In this document: positions 17,093 to 26,037 of the stretch, one piece after another | How the letters are laid out: each line of letters begins with the position of its first letter | Position numbering within the stretch: the first letter of the stretch is position 1 | Assembly: GCA_016711205.1 (NCBI GenBank) | Contig: JADJTM010000001.1 | Location: forward strand, 1,550,001-1,614,000 | Reading direction: 5' to 3' | DNA from: Micropruina sp. | Lineage (GTDB): Bacteria; Actinomycetota; Actinomycetes; Propionibacteriales; Propionibacteriaceae | DNA: 64,000 nucleotides | Notes under the pieces: model-generated | The model's input: only the letters and a program-made list of their open reading frames with translations | Database searches by the model: none | What the model was told of the DNA's origin: nothing | Made by a program: the position numbers and the translations under genes

Positions 17093-17418
17093 CTTCTGGA
17101 CGGGTGTTTCCAGGATGTGGACGCCGGGTGCGCGAGGCCGTCGGGCTGGCTGCCAGCGCCTCGAGGGCATCCGTCAGGTCCGAGTCGTCCAGCGCAGTGG
17201 CCCACGGTGCCCGGCAGAGATCCCGGCTTTCGCCGGGATGACGGGGTTCGCCGAGATGGAGATCTCGTCGCCGCCAGCGGGCCTGCCCGTGGCTTCCGGG
17301 TGGGTGCCGACCGTCAACCGTTGGTTGCGATCCGGCATCGGTTGCGGCCCGACTGTTGAGATGTGGGCCCGCGCGGGGTGACCATGGTCGGGACTCATCC
17401 TGTGCCGAAGGTGTTCTC
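17093..17418. repeat. Intergenic region with a CCCGGC/GCCGGG palindrome copy
   Basis: This is the divergent region between ilvB and the SpoIID-like gene. At about 17219-17240 GATCCCGGC-ttt-CGCCGGGATGAC is a single copy of the dispersed palindromic family, with a degraded GAGATGGAGATCTC stretch after it. No gene is seen. Confidence 0.65.
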
Positions 17419-18960
17419 ATGTCCCACTCCAGTGCCGCTCGCCGCATGCTCGCGGGCGGTGTCGCCCTACTCACCACCGCCGCCCTGGCCTGCGTGGCAA
17501 TCCCGGAAGCCCGAGCCGACGCCGCCGTCGCCCCGATGAACGCGACGATCGTGATCACCGGCGCAGGCTGGGGTCACGGGATAGGCATGTCGCAGTACGG
17601 CGCGTACGGTGCCGCCGATGCCGGGCTCTCGCACGAGCAGATCCTCGCCTTCTACTACCCGGGCACCAAGCTGGCCAAGCTGACGGCCGGCAACACCATC
17701 CGGGTCTGGATCAGCTCCGACACCGACAACGCGCTGAACGTGCTGCCCGCCAAGGGTCAGCGTGTGCGCGACTCGGCCGGACGCAGCTATTCGCTGCCGA
17801 CCGGCTCGAACTACCGCCAGTGGCGGATCAAGCGGTCCGGCTCGAAACGCGTATTGCAGTACCTCAACGCAAAGGGGTCGTGGGTGACCCGCAGCACGGG
17901 GCTGTCGGCCGCACGGGTCTGGTCGATCGACAACCCCACCCGCGGGCTGGTCACCGCCCGGTTGCCGGGCGGCAGAAACCGCGACGTGCGCGGCAAGCTC
18001 GCGCTGCGGTTCTACGGCTCGGGGGCGCGAACCGTCAACACTCTCGGTATGGAGAGCTACTTGCGCGGCGTGGTGCCGGCCGAGATGCCGACGTCGTGGC
18101 ACGCCGAGGCGGTGCGGGCGCAGGCGGTGGCCGCCCGCTCGTACGCTGCCCGGTTCCAGGTCAGCCCGAAGACGTCCAGCTACGACCTGTGCGACACGAC
18201 GGCGTGTCAGGTGTACTCCGGGCAGGACGTCGAGACCTCCGGCGGCAACGCCGCGGTGGCGGCGACCGCGAACCAGGTGCTCAAGTCGGGTTCGGCGATC
18301 GCGTTGACCATGTTCAGCTCCAGCAACGGCGGTCACAGCGCGGACGGCGGCACGTCCTACCTGGTGGCCAAGGCCGACCCGTACGACGGTCGGATGCGCA
18401 ACCAGAAGTGGTCCGCCTGGTTCAGCAGTTCGGCGATCCAGAAGATGTACCCGGCGATCGGCACGCTGCGCAGCGTCCAGGTGGCCGAGCGCGACGGTGA
18501 CGGCGCCTGGGGCGGCCGCGCCGAACGTGTGCTGATCGCCGGCAGCAAGGGCTCCATCAGCCTGACCGGCGCGGCGTTCAGAAGCGCCTTCGGGCTGAAG
18601 GAGCGCCTGTTCGGGGTCCACGGCGGGCTCAAGCCGGGCACCGGCAACCACGAACGCTGGCAGGGGGACCTGGGCGGAACAACCGGCAGACTCGGCGGCC
18701 CGAGCGCCAGCGAGGTCGCGATCGCCGGCGGCCTCTACGCCCAGTTCGAGCACGGGGCGCTGTACTGGTCGAAGGCCACCGGCTCACGACTGCTCACCGG
18801 CAGGGTGGCCAGCACCTATCGCGCCGCGGGCGGACCGGTTTCGGCACTGGGCTTCCCCACCACCGACGTGGCGGCCGTGAGCGGCGGCACCCGGGCCGAC
18901 TTCCAGCACGGACGAATCACCTGCCCGGGCTCCGGTGACTGCGTCGTGGATCTCGGCTGA
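17419..18960 (+). CDS. Secreted SpoIID/LytB-domain protein with LGFP-type repeats
   Basis: 513 residues. A Sec signal peptide covers about 1-36 (RRMLAGGVALLTTAALACV, cleavage near ARADA). The SpoIID region has GAGWGHGIGMSQYGAYG at about 48-64 and MESYLRGVVPAEMP followed by AVRAQAVAARSYA, features of the SpoIID lytic transglycosylase fold. The C-terminal part (about 400-513) carries LGFP-like repeats (GPVSALGFPTTDVAAV), which are linked to cell-wall anchoring. The likely role is peptidoglycan remodelling outside the membrane. This is not a sporulation gene here; SpoIID-domain proteins are widespread in non-sporulating Actinomycetota. Start 17419 is set by the signal peptide. Confidence 0.88.
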   Translation: MSHSSAARRMLAGGVALLTTAALACVAIPEARADAAVAPMNATIVITGAGWGHGIGMSQYGAYGAADAGLSHEQILAFYYPGTKLAKLTAGNTIRVWISSDTDNALNVLPAKGQRVRDSAGRSYSLPTGSNYRQWRIKRSGSKRVLQYLNAKGSWVTRSTGLSAARVWSIDNPTRGLVTARLPGGRNRDVRGKLALRFYGSGARTVNTLGMESYLRGVVPAEMPTSWHAEAVRAQAVAARSYAARFQVSPKTSSYDLCDTTACQVYSGQDVETSGGNAAVAATANQVLKSGSAIALTMFSSSNGGHSADGGTSYLVAKADPYDGRMRNQKWSAWFSSSAIQKMYPAIGTLRSVQVAERDGDGAWGGRAERVLIAGSKGSISLTGAAFRSAFGLKERLFGVHGGLKPGTGNHERWQGDLGGTTGRLGGPSASEVAIAGGLYAQFEHGALYWSKATGSRLLTGRVASTYRAAGGPVSALGFPTTDVAAVSGGTRADFQHGRITCPGSGDCVVDLG

Positions 18961-19007
18961 TCGTCCGGCGCAGCAGGGTGCGGCGCCCCAGAGACTAGAT
19001 TGCCGGC

Positions 19008-19430
19008 ATGGATTGCCTGTTCTGCGCCATCGTCGCCGGTGACATTCCCTCACGTCAGGTCTACGCCGACGCGGCCGCCGTCGCGTTTCTCGACATCAAC
19101 CCGTGGAAACGCGGCCACACGCTGGTGATACCGCGGCGTCACGTGGACGACCTGCTCGCGGCCGACGAGGCGCTCACCGAGATCGCTGCGGCGATCAATG
19201 CGACCGCGCGGCTGCTCGTGGATCGGCTGGGCGCCGACGGGGTGAACCTGCTGTCGAGTGCCGGGGCTGTCGCCGGGCAGGAGGTCTTTCACCTGCACGT
19301 CCACCTGGTGCCGCGCTACGCCGACGATCCCGGTCTTCGGGCCGTGACCGACCGCGTGGCGGGCATCGACCTCGACGAGGTGGCGGCGGCCCTGGCGGGT
19401 GCTGGCAGTTCGGGTGGCGCGGGCAGGTGA
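19008..19430 (+). CDS. HIT-family nucleotide-binding protein
   Basis: 140 residues. The histidine triad HLHVHLV has His95, His97 and His99, the nucleotidyl-transfer active site. Cys3 and Cys6 (DCLFC) with His44 resemble the zinc site of HinT-like members. Expected to hydrolyse AMP-linked substrates such as adenosine phosphoramidates in the cytosol; the true substrate is unknown. It is 47 bp after the SpoIID-like gene and is followed by repeats and the convergent hisF. Confidence 0.92.
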   Translation: MDCLFCAIVAGDIPSRQVYADAAAVAFLDINPWKRGHTLVIPRRHVDDLLAADEALTEIAAAINATARLLVDRLGADGVNLLSSAGAVAGQEVFHLHVHLVPRYADDPGLRAVTDRVAGIDLDEVAAALAGAGSSGGAGR

Positions 19431-19465
19431 GCGCGCCGGCGGGTGCTGGGTTCCCCTCTTCACCG

Positions 19466-19547
19466 CTCGCGTGAGCAGGAATAGGAACCGTCCCCGATTA
19501 CCGCTCAGCTGCTGGCGGCGTGAGCAAGAAGTCGGAACCGTCCCCGA
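19466..19547. repeat. Two GGAACCGTCCCC repeat copies next to the hisF stop
   Basis: Two direct copies about 44 bp apart (cores near 19486-19497 and 19530-19541), each in the context GTGAGCA-AGGA/AGT-GGAACC ... GATTACCGCTCA. The second copy reaches the hisF stop codon. Confidence 0.8.
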
Positions 19548-20336
19548 TTACCGCTCAACCCCGGCCGGTGCGGTCAGTCGCACCGGGAAGCCCGCCTCCG
19601 CCAGCCCCTGCTTGACCTCGGCGATGCTGAGCGTGCCGTAGTGAAAGACCGAGGCGGCCAGCACCGCGTCCGCCCCGGCGCGGGCCGCGTCCACGAAATG
19701 CTGGACGGTGCCCGCACCGCCCGAGGCGATCACGGGCACGTCCACCACGGCCCGGACCGCCTCGATCATCGCCAGGTCGAAGCCGTCGGTGGTGCCGTCG
19801 GCGTCCATCGAGTTGAGCAGGATCTCGCCCGCACCCCGGTCGACCGCCTGCTTGGCCCACTCCAAGGCGTCCAGGCCGGCCGCGGCCCGTCCTCCGTGCG
19901 TGGTCACCCCGAAACCGGACGGCTGCCCCGCCTCGCGCCGGGCGTCCAGCGAGAGCACCAGCACCTGGTTGCCGAAGCGCTGGGTGATCTCGTCGATCGC
20001 CTGCGGACGCGCGATCGCTCCGGTGTTGATGCCCACCTTGTCGGCGCCGGTGCGCAGCAGCAGGTCCACGTCGTCGGCGCCGCGCACTCCCCCGCCCACG
20101 CACAGCGGGATGAACACGGTTTCCGCCGTGCGGCGCACCATGTCATGGGTGGTGGCGCGGCCCTGCGACGAGGCCGAGATGTCGAGGAACGTCAGCTCGT
20201 CGGCACCCTGATCGCCGTAGGCAGCAGCCAGTTCGACCGGGTCGCCGGCATCGCGCAGGTTGAGAAAGTTGACGCCCTTGACCACCCGGCCGTCGTGCAC
20301 GTCCAGGCACGGAATCACTCGGATCGCGACGCTCAT
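19548..20336 (-). CDS. hisF: Imidazole glycerol phosphate synthase, cyclase subunit
   Basis: 262 residues, (beta/alpha)8 barrel. With HisH it makes imidazole glycerol phosphate and AICAR in histidine synthesis. Catalytic Asp12 (VIPCLDVHDGRVVKG) and Asp131 (LSLDARR) are present, with phosphate loops LCVGGGVR and VIASGGAGT. The start at 20336 (MSVAIRVIPC) is fixed by homology; the open frame beyond it enters the tandem array. No other his gene is in the window. The array ends about 55 bp upstream of the start, so it lies in or next to the promoter. Confidence 0.97.
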   Translation of the reverse strand: MSVAIRVIPCLDVHDGRVVKGVNFLNLRDAGDPVELAAAYGDQGADELTFLDISASSQGRATTHDMVRRTAETVFIPLCVGGGVRGADDVDLLLRTGADKVGINTGAIARPQAIDEITQRFGNQVLVLSLDARREAGQPSGFGVTTHGGRAAAGLDALEWAKQAVDRGAGEILLNSMDADGTTDGFDLAMIEAVRAVVDVPVIASGGAGTVQHFVDAARAGADAVLAASVFHYGTLSIAEVKQGLAEAGFPVRLTAPAGVER

Positions 20337-20390
20337 GCGCTCAGGGTAGCGAGCGCGTCGCGGACCAGGCTCACACGGTCTCGACCAGCT

Positions 20391-21210
20391 CGACCAGTGG
20401 GGAGTCGTCATCCCGGCGAACGCCGGGATCTCACCACCGACCAGCCGACCAGACTCGAGAAGCTCGACCAGTGGGGAGTCGTCATCCCGGCGAAACGCCG
20501 GGATCTCACCACCGACCAGCCGACCAGACTCGAGAAGCTCGACCAGTGGGGAGTCGTCATCCCGGCGAACGCCGGGATCTCAACGCCAACCAGCCGACCA
20601 GACTCGCCACGCTCGACCAGTAGGGAGCCGTCATCCCGGCGAACGCCGGGATCTCAAACACCGACCAGCGGACCAAGCTCGACCAGTAGGGAGTCGTCTT
20701 CCCGGCGAAACGCCGGGATCTCAACACCGACCAGCCGACCAGGCTCGACAAGCTCGACCAGTAGGGAGCCGTCATCCCGGCGAACGCCGGGATCTCAACA
20801 CCGACCAGCCGACCAGGCTCGACAAGCTCGACCAGTGGGGAGTCGTCATCCCGGCGAACGCCGGGATCTCACCCTCGACCAGCGGACCAGGCTCGACAAG
20901 CCCGACCAGTAGGGAGCCGTCATCCCGGCGAACGCCGGGATCTCAACACCGACCAGCCGACCAGGCTCGACAAGCTCGACCAGTGGGGAGTCGTCATCCC
21001 GGCGAACGCCGGGATCTCACCCTCGACCAGCGGACCAGGCTCGACAAGCTCAACCAGTAGGGAGTCGTCATCCCGGCGAACGCCGGGATCTCAACGCCAA
21101 CCAGCCGACCAGGCTCGACAAGCTCGACCAGTAGGGAGTCGTCATCCCGGCGAACGCCGGGATCTCACCACCGACCAGCCGACCAGGCTCGACAAGCTCG
21201 ACCAGTGGGC
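20391..21210. repeat. Eleven-unit tandem array of a 74-bp palindromic repeat
   Basis: The element GTCATCCCGGCG begins at 20407, 20481, 20556, 20630, 20696 (variant GTCTTCC), 20771, 20845, 20919, 20993, 21067 and 21141. The period is 74-75 bp, apart from one short 66-bp unit. Each unit has the palindrome CCCGGCGAACGCCGGG (AAA in two units), then ATCTCA, a variable 10-base patch, CCGACCAGCCGACCAGRCTC and a GAC(A/C)AGCTCGACCAGT linker. Units are 85-100% alike. Single copies occur at 2.3, 17.2, 21.26 and 29.57 kb. There are no unique spacers, so it is not a CRISPR. Confidence 0.95.
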
Positions 21211-21254
21211 TCCCCTGGCTCCGCGGCGGTGAACGCAGCAGCAGGCCACGGACG

Positions 21255-21357
21255 GAGATCCCGGCATCCGCCGGGATGACGAGGTCGGCGGGATGACGAG
21301 GTCGGCGGGATGACGAGGTCGCCGGGATGACGAGGTCGCCGGGAATGACGAGGTCGT
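21255..21357. repeat. Palindrome copy followed by five 17-bp tandem repeats
   Basis: One more copy of the CCCGGC-CGCCGGG element at about 21258-21278 runs into five direct 17-bp units GGGATGACGAGGTCGSC starting at 21273, 21290, 21307, 21324 and 21341 (the last has one extra A). They lie directly before the helY stop codon at 21375. Confidence 0.85.
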
Positions 21358-21374
21358 CTCGAGCGGCGGGCGGG

Positions 21375-24107
21375 TCAGTCCTCCAGCGGGGCGGCGTCCA
21401 CCACGCCGCGGCGCACCCGGTCGACCACCTCGCGACAGGTGTCGCGCAACGGTCCCGGCCCGGACGCCTGCGCCAGCTGCCCGGCGAAGTCGACGACCTG
21501 CCGCGCCCACCGGACGAAGTCGCCCGCGGTCAGGCCCGATTCGTCCAGCACGTCGCTCAACGGACGTCCGGACGTCCACGCATGGATCGACTTCGCGAAG
21601 CCGATGTCGGGTTCGGGTCCGCGCTCCAGCCGATGGTCACGCTCGGTCAACCCCACCTGCCGCCAGATGCCGCGGAGCGCCGTCTGCGCCGCTTCGCTGG
21701 CGCGGTCGGGCATGCGGGGCGGGCGGCGCCGGTCGCCGCCCCTGGCCTCGAACACAAGCGACGAGAGCACAGCGGCCAGTTGCGGGGCGCTCAGATCGTC
21801 GAACACCCCGTCCCGGATGCATTCCGCGCTGACCAGGTCGAGTTCGGCGTAGATGCGGGCCAGCATGCGTCCGGCGTCGGTGACCTCGGTGCCGCCCGCG
21901 CTCAGGTACCCCAGCGACTCCAGCACCGAACAGATGCGGTCGAAGCGCACCGCGATGGTGTTGGTGCGCCGGTCAGCCTGACGCTGCAGGCCCGCGCTGT
22001 CACGCTCGAGCCGTAGCGCCTGCTCGGCCCAGCGGTCGTGGTTCTCGCGGTCGGGGCAGTCGTGGCACGGGTGCGCCTGCACCTGCCGGCGGAGTTCGGC
22101 GATGCGGTCGGCCAGGTCGCCCTGCAGTGCGGACGGCGAATAGCGCGCGGCCGTCAGATCGATCTCAGCCAGCTTGGACCGGAAAGCCGCCGACAGGTTG
22201 CGCCGCGACGCCGGCTGCCGCGGATCGAAATGCTTGGGCACGCGCATGCGTCCGGCCACCACCGGCGGGGTCGGAAAGTCGACCAGCGACAGCCGCTTCA
22301 GCTGGCGCTCCTGCGTCATCACCATCGGGTGCGGGTCGCCCTTGGCCAGGCCGGGGTCGACCACCACAGCCCAACCGGTGTGGCGTCCGGACGGCACCCG
22401 CAGAATGTCGCCCGGCACCAGCTCCAGCAGCACGCTCATCGCCTCGGCCCGACGATCGGCGCGCCGGCTGCGGGCCGCCTCGCCCTCCAACTCCGATATC
22501 TGGGCGCGCAGCCGGGCGTATTCGGCGAAGTCGCCACGATCACAGGCCGACTGGGCCAGAAAACCCTCGATCTTCTCGGTGTTGCGGGCGATGGTGCGGG
22601 CCAGCCCCACCACCCCGCGGTCGGACTGGTACTGCGCGAACGACTGCTCCAGCAGCACCCGGGCACGCTCGCGTCCGACGGTGCCGACCAGGTTGACGGC
22701 CATGTTGTAGGTGGGGGCGAACGAGCTGCGCAGCGGGTAGGTGCGGGTCGAGGCCAGGCCGGCGACTGCGCGGGGATCCATGCCGGTCTGCCACAGCACC
22801 ACGGCGTGGCCCTCGACGTCGATGCCGCGACGTCCGGCCCGTCCGGTCAGCTGGGTGTACTCCCCCGGGGTGATCTGCGCGTGATTCTCGCCGTTGAACT
22901 TGACCAGCCGTTCGAGCACCACGCTGCGCGCCGGCATGTTGATGCCCAGCGCCAGGGTCTCGGTGGCGAACACCACCTTCACCAGGCCCCGGACGAACCC
23001 TTCTTCGACCGCCTCTTTGAACGCCGGCAGCAGCCCCGCATGGTGGGCGGCGATGCCGTTGCGGAACGCGTCGACGAAGCCGGCGTAGTCGAGCGCGTCC
23101 AGATCGGACGGGCTGAGCCCCTCGGTGTGCGCGGCGGCGATGAGTTCGAGTTCGCGGCGTTCGGCGGCGTTGGTCAGCCGCAGACCCGAATGCATCAGTT
23201 GGCCGACGGCGGCGTCGCAGCCGGCCCGGCTGAAGATGAAGAAGATGGCCGGCAGCAGCGCCTCGGCGTCCAGGCGTTCGACGGTGGCGTCGCGGCGGGG
23301 TATCAGGGACGAGCGGGCGTTGCGTTTGGCGATCTCATTGCGCACCCGCCGCCCGCGCAGCTGCCGCGAGTCGTCCCGGACGCCGCGCGACTCCTCCTTG
23401 GCCAGCCGCAGCAGTTCGGGGTTGACGTCGACATGGCCGGCGGGCTGGGCCTTCGCCGTGGGGGCCTCGTCGGCGAACAGGTCGTAGAGGCGGCGTCCGG
23501 CCATCACGTGCTGGAACAGCGGCACCGGACGACGCTCGGACACCACGATGCGCACGTCGCCGCGCACCTCGTCGAGCCAGGCGCCGAACTCTTCGGCGTT
23601 ACTGACCGTGGCCGACAGCGACACCACCTGCACCGATTCGGCGAGGCCGATGATCACCTCTTCCCAGACGGCGCCCCGAAAGCGGTCGGCGAGGTAGTGC
23701 ACCTCGTCCATCACCACGAAGCCGAGTCCAGCCAGGGTGCGCGAGTTGGCGTAAATCATGTTGCGCAGCACCTCGGTGGTCATCACCACCACCGGTGCCT
23801 CGCCGTTGATGGTGGTGTCGCCGGTGAGCAGCCCGACCTGGGCGGCGCCGTGCCGGTCGACCAGGTCGTGGAACTTCTGGTTGCTCAGGGCCTTGATCGG
23901 GGTGGTGTAGAAGCACTTGGTGCCCTGCTGCAGGGCCAGGAACACGGCGAACTCACCGACGACGGTCTTGCCCGAGCCGGTGGGTGCGGCCACCAGCACG
24001 CCCGAACCGGCCTCGACGTGCGCGCAGGCCTCGACCTGGAACGGGTCGAGCGGAAAGCCGTAACCAGCGGCGAAGGCCGCCAGGGTGGTGTCGATCGCGC
24101 TGCTCAT
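21375..24107 (-). CDS. helY: DEAD/DEAH-box RNA/DNA helicase, Ski2/Mtr4-like (HelY)
   Basis: 910 residues. Motifs: Walker A APTGSGKT (41-48), TTPIKALSNQK (Ia), DEVHYLAD (134-141), LSATVSN (III), and in the second RecA domain FATETLALGINMPA and TGRAGRRGIDVEG (motif VI). A long C-terminal helical region contains a DSHCT-like segment. Superfamily 2 Ski2-type helicases act on structured RNA; the bacterial role is poorly defined. The location beside tatC, tatA and pafC/B is the standard actinobacterial order. Start 24107 (MSSAIDTTLA) is chosen by homology; the 39-residue upstream extension is translated repeat DNA. Confidence 0.93.
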   Translation of the reverse strand: MSSAIDTTLAAFAAGYGFPLDPFQVEACAHVEAGSGVLVAAPTGSGKTVVGEFAVFLALQQGTKCFYTTPIKALSNQKFHDLVDRHGAAQVGLLTGDTTINGEAPVVVMTTEVLRNMIYANSRTLAGLGFVVMDEVHYLADRFRGAVWEEVIIGLAESVQVVSLSATVSNAEEFGAWLDEVRGDVRIVVSERRPVPLFQHVMAGRRLYDLFADEAPTAKAQPAGHVDVNPELLRLAKEESRGVRDDSRQLRGRRVRNEIAKRNARSSLIPRRDATVERLDAEALLPAIFFIFSRAGCDAAVGQLMHSGLRLTNAAERRELELIAAAHTEGLSPSDLDALDYAGFVDAFRNGIAAHHAGLLPAFKEAVEEGFVRGLVKVVFATETLALGINMPARSVVLERLVKFNGENHAQITPGEYTQLTGRAGRRGIDVEGHAVVLWQTGMDPRAVAGLASTRTYPLRSSFAPTYNMAVNLVGTVGRERARVLLEQSFAQYQSDRGVVGLARTIARNTEKIEGFLAQSACDRGDFAEYARLRAQISELEGEAARSRRADRRAEAMSVLLELVPGDILRVPSGRHTGWAVVVDPGLAKGDPHPMVMTQERQLKRLSLVDFPTPPVVAGRMRVPKHFDPRQPASRRNLSAAFRSKLAEIDLTAARYSPSALQGDLADRIAELRRQVQAHPCHDCPDRENHDRWAEQALRLERDSAGLQRQADRRTNTIAVRFDRICSVLESLGYLSAGGTEVTDAGRMLARIYAELDLVSAECIRDGVFDDLSAPQLAAVLSSLVFEARGGDRRRPPRMPDRASEAAQTALRGIWRQVGLTERDHRLERGPEPDIGFAKSIHAWTSGRPLSDVLDESGLTAGDFVRWARQVVDFAGQLAQASGPGPLRDTCREVVDRVRRGVVDAAPLED

Positions 24108-24173
24108 CGCGGCCAACCTACCGCCTGGCGCTGAGCCTCTCCACGGCACCGACCGTGGGGCGATCGAGCGGGA

Positions 24174-24275
24174 CCTGAGCAGGACCTGAGCAGGATCGGG
24201 GGACGGTTCCTGATTCCTGCTCACTGACGCGTCAGTGAGCAGGAATAGGAACCGTCCCCGAATCCTGCTCAGCGG
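24174..24275. repeat. Long imperfect palindrome made of two inverted GGAACCGTCCCC repeats
   Basis: From 24188 to 24270 the left half (GAGCAGGATCGGGGGACGG...) and the right half are near-perfect reverse complements around the centre TGACGCGTCA (24225-24234), with only one mismatch region and one indel. It lies between the lipid kinase stop and the helY start, on a transcript that probably covers both, so a long RNA hairpin is expected. Confidence 0.85.
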
Positions 24276-24307
24276 TCTGCTCAGCGGTCCGACGAATCCC
24301 GGCGCCG

Positions 24308-25204
24308 TCAGCCGAGCACGCTGAGCGCCCCGGGCACGGTGCGCACATATAGCGGTACGTCGCCGAGCAACTCGCCGTCGCCGCTGCCGACCAGCCCGTC
24401 ACCGTCGATGTCGACCTCCACCGCCCGGAACCGCTCCACGGCGGGGTGCTGCACGAAGCGTCCGGAATACAGGCTGGGCAGCAGCTGCAGCAGCACCAAC
24501 CGCGACACGGGATGGATCACCGTGACGTCGAGCAGCCCGTCGGTCACGTCCGCACCGGGAGCCGCCCGCATGCCGCCGCCGAAGAACTCGGCGTTGCAGA
24601 CGAACACCGCCATCGAGTCGAGTTCGCGCGGCGCGCCGTCGACGAGCAGCCGGTACCTCAGCGGTGCGAACGTGCGCAGCTCGGCCAGGGCCGAGAACGC
24701 GTAGGCCAGCGGGCCCATCGGCACCCGCATGGCGGCGGTGCGCAGCGCGACCCGCGAGTCGAAGCCGGTGGACACCACGCAGCCGACCCAGCGCTCGCTG
24801 CCGTCCGGTTTGGTGACGCGGGCCAGGTCGACGCTGCGGGTCACTCCCTTGGCGAGGGCCTCGATCGCGTCGCGCACCCGCAACGGAATGCCCAGTCCGC
24901 GGCACAGGTCGTTGCCGGTGCCGGCGGGCAGCACCCCGAACGGCACGCCGGTGCCGGCGCAGGCGTTGAGGCCGAGGTGGGCCATGCCGTCCCCGCCCAT
25001 CACCAGCAGGGTCGAGGCCTCGTCCACCGCGTCTCGGCAGAGCTCTTCGGCGTGCGCCGCTCCGCGCGATTCGATCACCTGCAGCTCGGCGCCGTGCAGC
25101 GCGTCCGTCAATGCTGGGACGACCTTGCCGAGCACGCGACCCGCCCGGCCCCGGCCGGCGGTCGGATTGACCACCAGGACGCAGCGCCCGGCGACCGCGC
25201 TCAC
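24308..25204 (-). CDS. Diacylglycerol/lipid kinase family protein
   Basis: 298 residues from the GTG at 25204, which overlaps the tatC stop by four bases (GTGA), so translation is coupled. The catalytic DAGK domain shows NPTAGRGRAGR (about 13-23), GGDGMAHLG (70-78) and LPAGTGNDLCRGLG (nucleotide loop), followed by the beta-sandwich YegS/DgkB-type C-terminal domain (FFGGGMRAAPGADVTDGLLDV). It phosphorylates diacylglycerol or a related lipid at the inner face of the membrane, feeding phosphatidic acid back to phospholipid synthesis. The substrate is not certain. Confidence 0.9.
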   Translation of the reverse strand: MSAVAGRCVLVVNPTAGRGRAGRVLGKVVPALTDALHGAELQVIESRGAAHAEELCRDAVDEASTLLVMGGDGMAHLGLNACAGTGVPFGVLPAGTGNDLCRGLGIPLRVRDAIEALAKGVTRSVDLARVTKPDGSERWVGCVVSTGFDSRVALRTAAMRVPMGPLAYAFSALAELRTFAPLRYRLLVDGAPRELDSMAVFVCNAEFFGGGMRAAPGADVTDGLLDVTVIHPVSRLVLLQLLPSLYSGRFVQHPAVERFRAVEVDIDGDGLVGSGDGELLGDVPLYVRTVPGALSVLG

Positions 25205-26031
25205 GAACTGGCCACCAGCTCGGCGGCCATTCGCTTCGCCTTGCGCTTGTCGTTGATGCGGCAGATCACCTCGGCGCCCAGGAACAGCAGGGTCATCGGC
25301 AGGGCCAGTGCGAGCATCGAGAACGGATCGGTGGACGGGGTCGCTGCAGCACCGAACACGAACGTGCCGAAGATCACGTACAGCCGGGCCTTGGCGAGCT
25401 GGGAGGCCTTCAACACGCCGACCAGGTTGGCACCCACGACCACCACCGGCATCAGGAAGCCGAGGCCGAAGACCAGCATCAGCTGCAGCATCAGTTCGAG
25501 GAACTTGTCGATCTCGATCAGGTTGGTGATCGGTACCGACTGCGGCGTGAACGACATCAGCACCGAGATGCCCTGCGGCAGGATCCAGTACCCGACGGCC
25601 ACCCCGGCCAGAAACAGCGGCAGTGCGACGCCGACGAACATCAGGGCCCAGCGCTTCTCCTGCGCCAGCAGCGCGGGCACGATGTAGGCCCAGATCTGGT
25701 ACAACCAGACCGGCGAGGCGAGAATCAGGCCGCCCACCCCGCAGATCTTCATCGCAAGAGTGAGCGGCGTGGTGACCCCCGAGAGCACCATCTGGGTGCT
25801 GAGCTCGGGGTTGGTGACGCTGAGGATCTCTTTGGCCTGCAACCACGGCTGGGCCAGGAACGTGTACACCGGGTTGTAGAAGATCGCGATCACGATCATG
25901 CCGAGCACGATGAAGATCAGCGAGAACAGCACCCGATAGCGCAGTTCACGCAGGTGGTCGCCGAGCGACATCACACCGTCCGGCGACGTGGGCGGCTTCT
26001 TCAGCCACCCGAAACTGAGGCGTCGGGCCAC
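25201..26031 (-). CDS. tatC: Sec-independent protein translocase TatC
   Basis: 276 residues with six membrane segments. It is the receptor for twin-arginine signal peptides. The conserved N-terminus reads SLGDHLRELRYRVLFS, with the invariant Glu in the cytosolic part, then the periplasmic loop FLAQPW and later FGLGFLMPVVVV. Start GTG 26031 gives a somewhat long basic N-tail (MARRLSFGWLKKPP); an internal ATG just before SLGDHL is possible. The gap to tatA is 6 bp, and the gene is overlapped by the lipid kinase. Confidence 0.95.
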   Translation of the reverse strand: MARRLSFGWLKKPPTSPDGVMSLGDHLRELRYRVLFSLIFIVLGMIVIAIFYNPVYTFLAQPWLQAKEILSVTNPELSTQMVLSGVTTPLTLAMKICGVGGLILASPVWLYQIWAYIVPALLAQEKRWALMFVGVALPLFLAGVAVGYWILPQGISVLMSFTPQSVPITNLIEIDKFLELMLQLMLVFGLGFLMPVVVVGANLVGVLKASQLAKARLYVIFGTFVFGAAATPSTDPFSMLALALPMTLLFLGAEVICRINDKRKAKRMAAELVASS

Positions 26032-26037
26032 CGTGAA

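Noticed and set aside
17419..18960. Sporulation gene spoIID as evidence of an endospore former
   Set aside because: SpoIID-domain proteins with LGFP repeats are common in non-sporulating Actinomycetota, and no other sporulation genes are seen.
20391..21210. CRISPR array
   Set aside because: The regular 74-bp period is tempting, but there are no unique spacers: the whole unit repeats, and no cas genes are nearby.
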